From the NCBI GenBank assembly GCA_017382915.1, contig JAFNZJ010000112.1, forward strand, positions 1-23,298: 23,298 nt of DNA. The letters run 5' to 3'. Positions 1 to 5,832 of this stretch are shown one piece after another (the first letter of the stretch is position 1; the number at the start of each line of letters is the position of its first letter). Origin of the DNA: Clostridia bacterium. GTDB taxonomy: Bacteria > Bacillota > Clostridia > Oscillospirales > Acutalibacteraceae. The notes under the pieces were generated by a model. That model was not told the DNA's origin, searched no databases, and was given only the letters and a program-made list of their open reading frames with translations. The position numbers were made by a program, and so were the translations under genes.

Positions 1-428
1 AGCCAAAGCCCGAACAAAACAAAGTAGTGGCAGGGGTTAAACCGCAGGAGGCACCAAAGCCTACCCAAAAAGCCGTCACTCCCACTAAGGCCGAAAGCAA
101 ACCTGCGCCTAAAAATGATGAGCCTGTTTTGGTTTCACAGTGGCCCGAAATTCTTGAGGTTTTGCAGGGCAGTTGCCCGCTTATGGCGGGTATACTTGCC
201 GGCTCCAAGGCTTATATAGGCGGTGGCAGACTTCTTATTGATTCACAGCTTGCCCAGTTTAGGGAGCTTATAAATTCCGATGTAAAGTACCGCGATTATA
301 TTAAAAACGCGGCCGAGCAGGTGCTTGGTGTTTCATATAATTTGGGACCCTATAAGCCACCCGTAACCGACACAAAGCCTGTCGAGGCAGACCCCCTGGC
401 CGACTTTGTAAAATCACTTAACAAATAA
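1..428 (+). CDS. dnaX: DNA polymerase III subunit gamma/tau, C-terminal end (partial)
   Basis: The reading frame is open from the left edge (first full codon at position 3), so this is the 3' end of a longer gene. The visible part is about 20 residues of Pro/Lys/Ala-rich linker, a folded helical segment (from VSQWPEILEVL to about LGVSYNLG), and a tail ending DPLADFVKSLNK. Linker plus helical segment is what the tau C-terminal region of Firmicutes DnaX looks like. Family knowledge: DnaX is the clamp-loader ATPase subunit that also tethers the replicative polymerase. The ATPase domain is outside the window, so the name rests on the weak tail similarity plus the conserved order dnaX-ybaB-recR. 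ybaB follows after 26 nt. An internal GTG at 27 is not a plausible start. Confidence 0.85.
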   Translation, partial: PKPEQNKVVAGVKPQEAPKPTQKAVTPTKAESKPAPKNDEPVLVSQWPEILEVLQGSCPLMAGILAGSKAYIGGGRLLIDSQLAQFRELINSDVKYRDYIKNAAEQVLGVSYNLGPYKPPVTDTKPVEADPLADFVKSLNK

Positions 429-454
429 TTTCAAAAAGGAAAGGTAATAATAAA

Positions 455-799
455 ATGAAGGTTAGAATTCCAAATCAAGGCCCCAGCCGTGGCGATATGC
501 TTAAACAGGTTCAAAAAATGCAGGAGGATATGGCAAATCTGCAGGCCGACCTTGATGAGCGTGAATTTTCTGCTACTTCGGGTGGCGGTATGATTTCGGT
601 TACCGTTAACGGTAAGCACGAGCTTAAGGAGCTTAAAATCTCCCCCGATGCTATTGACCCCGATGAGCCAGAGATGCTTGAGGACCTTATAACAGTTGCC
701 ATCAATGAAGCCATTGCAAACGCAACCAAAACCTCTGAGGAGGAAATGGGCGCTATCACCGGTGGACTTAATATTCCCGGTATGCCCGGACTGTTTTAA
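455..799 (+). CDS. ybaB: YbaB/EbfC family nucleoid-associated protein
   Basis: 114 residues, close to the usual 100-115 for the family. The N-terminal part (about residues 15-37, MLKQVQKMQEDMANLQADL) is the charged helix of the family. It is followed by the conserved core with the SGGGMISVTVNGKHELKEL strand pair, the IDPDEPEMLEDLI segment and a glycine/proline-rich tail ending GMPGLF. Family knowledge: these are small dimeric DNA-binding proteins encoded between dnaX and recR, with a proposed role in nucleoid organisation or recombination. The ATG at 455 is preceded by an AAAGGAAAGG stretch as ribosome binding site. The gene ends 2 nt before recR, so the two are almost certainly translationally coupled. 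Confidence 0.95.
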   Translation: MKVRIPNQGPSRGDMLKQVQKMQEDMANLQADLDEREFSATSGGGMISVTVNGKHELKELKISPDAIDPDEPEMLEDLITVAINEAIANATKTSEEEMGAITGGLNIPGMPGLF

Positions 800-801
800 T
801 T

Positions 802-1404
802 ATGGCTTATCGTGTGCAACCACTTGAAAAACTGGTAGAACAGTTTGAGCGTCTGCCCGGTATAGGTAAAAAAACGGCAGGCAGGCTTGCTTACCATATA
901 CTATCGCGCAGTGATGATGAGGCAAAAAACTTTGCCGACGCCATTTTAGAGGCTAAGGAAAAAATTCACTACTGCAAATGCTGTCAAAACCTGACCGATT
1001 TGGAGCTTTGCCCCGTTTGTACCGATGATGAGCGTGATAAAAGCTCTATCTGTGTGGTGGAGGACCCAAGGGATGTTATGGCGTTTGAGCGCACCCGTGA
1101 GTATAATGGTCTTTACCACGTGCTTCACGGTGTAATATCACCTATGGATGGCATTGGTCCCGACAGTTTGCATATTAAGGAGCTTATGGCCCGCCTGGCA
1201 AACGATGAGGTAACTGAAATTATTATGGCAACCAACCCCACTGTTGAGGGGGAGGCTACCGCCAGCTATATATCACGCCTTATAAGGCCAATGGGCATTA
1301 AGGTTACCCGCCTTGCCTACGGTATACCTGTGGGCGGCGACCTTGAATATGCCGATGAAATTACCCTTTCGCGTGCGCTTGAGGGAAGAAATGAAATAAA
1401 GTAA
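802..1404 (+). CDS. recR: Recombination protein RecR
   Basis: 200 residues, the normal family length. It shows an N-terminal helix-hairpin-helix (LPGIGKKTAGRLA, residues 18-30). A four-cysteine zinc finger follows, with C58-x2-C61-x8-C70-x2-C73. Next comes a Toprim domain starting around SSICVVEDPRDVMAFE (81-96), then the TNPTVEGEATA segment and the C-terminal RLAYGIPVGGDLEYADEITLSRAL motif, all hallmarks of RecR. Family knowledge: RecR works with RecO (and RecF) to load RecA at gaps and breaks. The ATG at 802 lies 2 nt after the ybaB stop with no separate strong ribosome binding site, which fits translational coupling in the dnaX-ybaB-recR operon. A palindrome follows the stop codon. Confidence 0.97.
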   Translation: MAYRVQPLEKLVEQFERLPGIGKKTAGRLAYHILSRSDDEAKNFADAILEAKEKIHYCKCCQNLTDLELCPVCTDDERDKSSICVVEDPRDVMAFERTREYNGLYHVLHGVISPMDGIGPDSLHIKELMARLANDEVTEIIMATNPTVEGEATASYISRLIRPMGIKVTRLAYGIPVGGDLEYADEITLSRALEGRNEIK

Positions 1405-1406
1405 CC

Positions 1407-1438
1407 TTTTAAGCCTTAACCATGGTTAGGGCTTAAAA
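1407..1438 (+). terminator. Long palindrome between recR and gatC, weak terminator candidate
   Basis: Positions 1407-1421 pair with 1424-1438 (TTTTAAGCCTTAACC against GGTTAGGGCTTAAAA) with one G-U pair, centred on CCATGG. It begins 2 nt after the recR stop. The following bases are TAATTATTGG rather than a T run, so it may be a weak or leaky terminator or a processing/attenuation site, leaving gatCAB partly cotranscribed with the recR operon. Confidence 0.5.
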
Positions 1439-1463
1439 TAATTATTGGAAGGGGTAAATTGTT

Positions 1464-1742
1464 TTGTTTGATAAAAATCTAACGGCTCATTTAGCCGAGC
1501 TTTCAAAACTAAAGTTTACCGAAAAAGAACTTGAAAAAATGGCCGATGAAATGACCGAAATAGTAGCCCTTATGGATACTGTAAACGGTTTTGATGACAC
1601 CAAAACTGCGGGCACCAATGCGCCGCTTGGACTTGGACAGTTTCGCTCTGATAAATATACCGACTCCATGTCGCGTGAGGATGTTTTAAAATCCGCCAAA
1701 AGCAAAAGTGACACCTGCTTTAAGGTTCCAAAGGTGGTGTAG
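1464..1742 (+). CDS. gatC: Asp-tRNA(Asn)/Glu-tRNA(Gln) amidotransferase subunit GatC
   Basis: 92 residues, typical for GatC. It begins with the family pattern HLAELSKLKFTEKELEKMADEMTEIVALMDTVNGFD (about residues 9-44). The conserved central stretch with PLGLGQFRSD follows, and a C-terminal SREDVLKSA segment runs to the CFKVPKVV end that usually closes GatC. Family knowledge: GatC wraps GatA and GatB and stabilises the amidotransferase that converts Glu-tRNA(Gln) to Gln-tRNA(Gln) and Asp-tRNA(Asn) to Asn-tRNA(Asn). The start is a TTG at 1464, supported by GGAAGGGG about 9 nt upstream. No ATG start is available nearby. gatA follows after 3 nt, so gatCAB is one transcription unit. Confidence 0.94.
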   Translation: MFDKNLTAHLAELSKLKFTEKELEKMADEMTEIVALMDTVNGFDDTKTAGTNAPLGLGQFRSDKYTDSMSREDVLKSAKSKSDTCFKVPKVV

Positions 1743-1745
1743 GCT

Positions 1746-3203
1746 ATGAATAATTTAATTAAAACCGCAACCATCAGTGAGCTTTCATCAGGTCTTAAAA
1801 ATAAAGAGTTTTCAAGCTCCGAGCTTACTGCAGCCTACCTAAATCAAGCAAAGAAGCAAAACGACACCACCGGTGCCTATATAAATATTTTAGAGGAATA
1901 TGCTTTAACCTCTGCCGCCAAGGCCGATGAAAAAATAAAAAACGGCAGTGCCACCCCCCTTACAGGCATACCCATTGCCGTTAAGGATAACATCTGCCTT
2001 AAAAACACCCCCACCACCTGCGGCTCAAAAATGCTGGCAGAGTATGTTTCACCCTACAGTGCTACCGCCCTTACCAGGCTGGAGGATGAGGGCGCCGTTA
2101 TAATTGGCAAAACCAATATGGATGAGTTTGCAATGGGCAGTGCATCACAAACATCATATTTTGGCGGTGTAAAAAACCCCTATGATTTAAAGCGTGTTGC
2201 AGGTGGCTCATCAGGTGGCTCGGCTGCCGCCGTTGCAACCTTTACCTGCCCCGCCGCACTTGGCTCTGATACCGGTGGCTCAGTGCGTCAGCCCGCCGCT
2301 TTTTGCGGTATAACCGGGTTAAAACCCACCTACGGCACAGTGTCACGCTATGGTCTTGTTGCCTTTGCATCATCACTTGACCAAATAGGTCCAATGGCAC
2401 GCACCGCATACGACTGCGGTCTACTGCTAAATGCCATATCGGGTGCGGATGAGTTTGATTTTACGGCGGCAAATCGCAATGTTACCGACTACACCGCCCT
2501 TTGCGGCACCGATGTTAAGGATGCCGTTATTGGTCTGCCCAAAGAGTTTTTCGATGCCGATATTGACGCTGAAGTTAAATCGGCGGTTTTAGCGGCGGCA
2601 GAGGTTTATAAAAATATGGGATATATCGTAAAGGAAGTATCGCTTCCAAGCCTTAAATATGCCGTTGCGGCATACTATCTTATATCCTCGGCCGAGGCGG
2701 CAAGCAACCTTTCGCGCTATGATGGTATTAAATATACCCACCGCAGTAAAAATGGCAAAACCTATGAGGACCTTATTAAAAACACCCGTCGTGAAGGCTT
2801 CGGGTGGGAGGTTAAGCGCCGTATAATGCTTGGTAACTATGCCCTTTCAAGCGGATATTATGATGCATATTATAATAAAGCGGTTACCATAAGGGCAAAA
2901 ATTAAAGCCGAATATGATGAGCTTTTTAAAACCTGCAGTTTTGTTTTAACTCCCACAACACCCACCACCGCCTATAAAATTGGTAAGGATGTTAAAAATG
3001 CAGTTAAAATGTATTCGGCAGATATATTAACCGTAACGGCAAACATTGCGGGTCTACCCGCCATATCCACCACCTGTGGATATGATAAAAACTGCCTGCC
3101 AATTGGTATGAGCCTTATTGGTCCCGCCTTTGGTGAGGATAAAATCATTGCCGCGGCCGACCGTTTTGAAAAAACCTTTATCCGTAGGGAGGCTGAAGTT
3201 TAA
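1746..3203 (+). CDS. gatA: Asp-tRNA(Asn)/Glu-tRNA(Gln) amidotransferase subunit GatA
   Basis: 485 residues, the normal GatA length. It is an amidase-signature enzyme. The Ser-cisSer-Lys triad is visible as K80 (PIAVKDN), S155 in the GGSSGGSAAAV motif, and S179 (SDTGGSVRQPA). The 75- and 24-residue spacings match the family. The C-terminal part ends in the GatA-like CLPIGMSLIGPAFGED segment. Role from family knowledge: it hydrolyses glutamine and delivers ammonia to GatB for transamidation of misacylated tRNA, in the cytosol. The ATG at 1746 is 3 nt after the gatC stop. Its TAA overlaps the gatB ATG by one base (TAATG), pointing to coupled translation. Confidence 0.97.
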   Translation: MNNLIKTATISELSSGLKNKEFSSSELTAAYLNQAKKQNDTTGAYINILEEYALTSAAKADEKIKNGSATPLTGIPIAVKDNICLKNTPTTCGSKMLAEYVSPYSATALTRLEDEGAVIIGKTNMDEFAMGSASQTSYFGGVKNPYDLKRVAGGSSGGSAAAVATFTCPAALGSDTGGSVRQPAAFCGITGLKPTYGTVSRYGLVAFASSLDQIGPMARTAYDCGLLLNAISGADEFDFTAANRNVTDYTALCGTDVKDAVIGLPKEFFDADIDAEVKSAVLAAAEVYKNMGYIVKEVSLPSLKYAVAAYYLISSAEAASNLSRYDGIKYTHRSKNGKTYEDLIKNTRREGFGWEVKRRIMLGNYALSSGYYDAYYNKAVTIRAKIKAEYDELFKTCSFVLTPTTPTTAYKIGKDVKNAVKMYSADILTVTANIAGLPAISTTCGYDKNCLPIGMSLIGPAFGEDKIIAAADRFEKTFIRREAEV

Positions 3204-4618
3204 TGGAATATACAACCGTTATAGGTCTTGAAATACACGCCGAACTGCTTACCACATCAAAGGTTTTTTGCAGTTGCAAAAATGAATTTGGCGGGGAGGA
3301 AAACACCCGTGTTTGCCCCCGTTGTTCGGCACTGCCGGGCAGTCTGCCCCTTTTTGGCAGGGGCGCCGCCGTTCTTGCCGTAAAGGCTGGTCTTGCCCTT
3401 AACTGCAGGGTTAATAACTTTAGCGCCTTTGACCGCAAAAATTACTTTTACCCCGATTTGCCAAAGGCATACCAAATAACACAGTTTAACCACCCAATTT
3501 GTGAAGACGGTTATTTAATGGTGGGTGGCAAAAAAATAAGAATTAACCGCATCCATATTGAGGAGGATGCGGGTAAGCTGGTACACGATGAAGCCGAGGG
3601 TGTATCACTTGCTGATTATAACCGCTGCGGTGTACCCCTTATTGAAATTGTAACCGAGCCCGATATAAGAACGGCCGATGAGGCGCGTGGCTTTGTTGAA
3701 CAGGTTGCACTTGCCCTTAAATACGCAGGTGTGTGCGACGCTAAAATGGAGCAGGGCTCACTAAGGTGCGATGTTAACATTTCAATTATGCCAAAGGGCT
3801 CTACCCAATTTGGCACCCGCACCGAAATTAAAAATTTAAACTCATTCCGCTCGGTTGTAAGGGCAATTGAGTATGAATATTCCCGCCAAAAGCAGCTTGT
3901 CCAAAGCGGTGGGCGGGTTATTCAGCAAACACTTCACTGGAATGACTCTTTGGGTGTTACTACGGCACTGCGCTCTAAAGAAGAGGCGCACGATTACCGC
4001 TACTTCCCCGAGCCGGATATTCCACCCCTTTTTATTACCGATGATGAAATTTTAGCCCTTGGCAAGGAACTGCCCGTGCTACCGCAGTCAAGACAAATGC
4101 GGTATGAAAATGAGCTTGGGTTATCCCCTGCCGATGCCGCACTGCTTATTAGCGAAAAGCCCTTGGCAGACTTTTTTGAGGCGGCGGTAGAGGTTTATAA
4201 CAACCCAAAATCCATTGCGGCCATGATTTTGGTTGAACTGCTGCGCCGTATGAATGATGCGGGCAAAAATGTGGAGGATATTAAAATAACCCCCAATGAT
4301 TTAGCCGCGCTTTGCAAAATGGCCGATGAGGGCACCGTATCAAGGGGCGCCGCCAAGGACATTTTAAAGGTAATGTTTGAAGTGGGCGGCAATCCTATGG
4401 AGATTGCAAAGCAAAACGGTATGCTTATGAGCAACGACACCGCCGAGGTGGAAAAGGCCGCCGATGAAATTTTGGCCGCCAACCCCAAAGCCGTTGCCGA
4501 GTATAAAGAGGGTAGCGGCAAGGTGTTTGGCTTTTTAATGGGTCAAATGTGCCGTGCGCTTGGCAAATCTGCCAACCCCGCAATAATTAAAAAGGTTTTG
4601 GAAGAAAAACTGAAATAA
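3203..4618 (+). CDS. gatB: Asp-tRNA(Asn)/Glu-tRNA(Gln) amidotransferase subunit GatB
   Basis: 471 residues, near the usual 475. The N-terminal GatB/GatE catalytic cradle starts with YTTVIGLEIHAELLT. It carries a zinc-type cysteine set (C23, C25, C38, C41), the RKNYFYPDLPKAYQITQFN block, HIEEDAGKLVHD, and the EIKNLNSFRSV motif. The C-terminal third is the helical cradle/tail (YqeY-like) region that recognises tRNA, from about residue 300 to the end. Family knowledge: GatB activates the misacylated tRNA with ATP and amidates it. Its presence implies that this organism makes Gln-tRNA and/or Asn-tRNA by the indirect route. The ATG overlaps the gatA stop. A strong hairpin terminator starts 3 nt after its stop. 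Confidence 0.97.
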   Translation: MEYTTVIGLEIHAELLTTSKVFCSCKNEFGGEENTRVCPRCSALPGSLPLFGRGAAVLAVKAGLALNCRVNNFSAFDRKNYFYPDLPKAYQITQFNHPICEDGYLMVGGKKIRINRIHIEEDAGKLVHDEAEGVSLADYNRCGVPLIEIVTEPDIRTADEARGFVEQVALALKYAGVCDAKMEQGSLRCDVNISIMPKGSTQFGTRTEIKNLNSFRSVVRAIEYEYSRQKQLVQSGGRVIQQTLHWNDSLGVTTALRSKEEAHDYRYFPEPDIPPLFITDDEILALGKELPVLPQSRQMRYENELGLSPADAALLISEKPLADFFEAAVEVYNNPKSIAAMILVELLRRMNDAGKNVEDIKITPNDLAALCKMADEGTVSRGAAKDILKVMFEVGGNPMEIAKQNGMLMSNDTAEVEKAADEILAANPKAVAEYKEGSGKVFGFLMGQMCRALGKSANPAIIKKVLEEKLK

Positions 4619-4620
4619 TA

Positions 4621-4650
4621 AAAACCACAGTCAAATGACTGTGGTTTTTT
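4621..4650. terminator. Bidirectional rho-independent terminator between gatB and the 58-residue ORF
   Basis: AAAACCACAGTC (4621-4632) pairs with GACTGTGGTTTT (4637-4648) around a 4-nt loop, followed by a T run. On the minus strand the same stem is followed by TTTTTATTATTTC. It can therefore end both gatCAB and the minus-strand genes converging on it. Confidence 0.9.
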
Positions 4651-4653
4651 GTT

Positions 4654-4830
4654 TTATACATTGTGGCGGAACTGACGAAGCAGATAATCAACATCGTTAT
4701 CTGAAAGGCCAAAGTTTGCAATCATATCGGCCTGAATCATACGCAGGGTTTCCCTTGACCTGTCGTAATCAGACATATCGTTTGCCGCTTTAATGGCTGC
4801 TAAATATCTGTTATAGCTTGTTGAATCCAT
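4654..4830 (-). CDS. Small protein of unknown function (58 aa)
   Basis: The minus strand encodes 58 residues from ATG at 4830 to TAA at 4654-4656. A near-perfect ribosome binding site (GGAGG, 9 nt before the ATG) and a terminator just after the stop argue that it is a real gene despite its size. It begins MDSTSYNRYLAAIKAANDMS, continues through a charged stretch (DYDRSRETLR) and ends LLRQFRHNV. There is no cysteine, signal peptide or membrane segment, and the composition suggests mostly helix. It lies 34 nt downstream of the frameshifted zinc-ribbon gene on the same strand, so the two may be cotranscribed. I do not recognise the family. Confidence 0.7.
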   Translation of the reverse strand: MDSTSYNRYLAAIKAANDMSDYDRSRETLRMIQADMIANFGLSDNDVDYLLRQFRHNV

Positions 4831-4864
4831 AATAAATATCCTCCATATTTAATTTCTTTTTTTA

Positions 4865-5811
4865 TTAAAAAGGCTTGCGGTTAAAGGTTGCCCTTGATAT
4901 TTTTACATCAACGTCAAAAAACGGAATTTTGCTTATATAATCGGTCATAAGGGCTTTAAGCATTGCCTTGCGCGCCTTTGGATTATCTACACGGTCAGGC
5001 TCCTTATCAATTATATCGGCGCCCCATTCCTCACGGTTGCGGGCTTTAATGTCACTGAACTTTTGGCAGGGCTCTTCGGTGATTATTTTCCAGTCCCTGG
5101 TAAACATTTTATAACCAAAGCCTTCTGCATTAACATCAAAATCTATTCCCTCTAAATTGCATTCCAACGCGTTGTTATAAAATTCACGACCGCCAAAAAC
5201 TTCAATAAACTTCATACCAAACAGGTATACAAGGTGGCTTTCACCTGCTTTGTCGGGGTCTTCTGCTACGGGTGGTGCAGGCGGGGCATAGGTTGGTTGC
5301 TGTGGTGCTGAATAGGTGGGCTGCTGCGGTACTGCATTTGGGGTGTAAACCTTTTCAGCGGCATTTGACTGTGGCGGGGCGGGTGGTGCATAGGTGTCTG
5401 CGCCATGGCTTTGCTGGGGTGTTATGTTTGAGGTGGTAATAATATCGCCACCTTGAATAGCACCGCTTGGCAAACCTTCAACTATAAGGCTGTAGCTTTG
5501 GTTTGGGTTTTGGGGCAGTCTGAAGGATGATACCATAATCTCCTGCACATTGCCGTTATAGGTGGATGTAAGGTGTGCCCTACCGGGAAGCGCCAATGGG
5601 GCATTGCCCTGAACATAGCCCGATACAACGGTTTTTTGGGTGCCAAAAATTTTAAAAGTTTTGGTAACAACAAAACGCGATTCGGCGCCAACGTCAGCGG
5701 CGGGCGGGGTGTTTTGCTTTACTGTTTCAAAATAGGTGCCGCATTTTCGCAAAAGAATAGGTCATTTTCTTTTGGGGTAAGCTCTAACCCACAAAATGTA
5801 CAAAAAGGCAT
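4865..5811 (-). CDS. Zinc-ribbon, proline-rich linker protein of unknown function, split by a one-base frameshift
   Basis: An ATG at 5811, with GGGAG about 11 nt upstream, opens a frame reading MPFCTFCGLELTPKENDLFFC and stopping at 5719-5721. The downstream frame carries KCGTYFETVKQ and stays open to 4865. Adding one base to the run of four A (plus-strand TTTT at 5744-5747) would give a continuous protein of about 315 residues. That protein has a classic zinc ribbon, C4-x2-C7 and C21-x2-C24. Then comes a region of about 100 residues with strand-like segments (FKIFGTQKTVVSGYVQG), a Pro/Gln-rich linker with PQQPTY/APPAPP repeats, and a C-terminal domain of about 125 residues from LVYLFGMKFIEVFGG to the end. 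If the frameshift is real, the product starts internally or the gene is broken. I recognise no family beyond the zinc ribbon. The 58-residue ORF follows it. Confidence 0.75.
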
Positions 5812-5832
5812 AATATTTTTATCTCCCTTCAT

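Noticed and set aside
511..759. Minus-strand open frame inside ybaB
   Set aside because: It is a shadow of the real gene. No ribosome binding site, low-complexity Ser/Ile-rich product.
5270..5400. DNA repeats in the proline-rich linker as a mobile or CRISPR-like array
   Set aside because: They are short, imperfect, in frame and encode PQQPTY/APPAPP units, so they are protein repeats.
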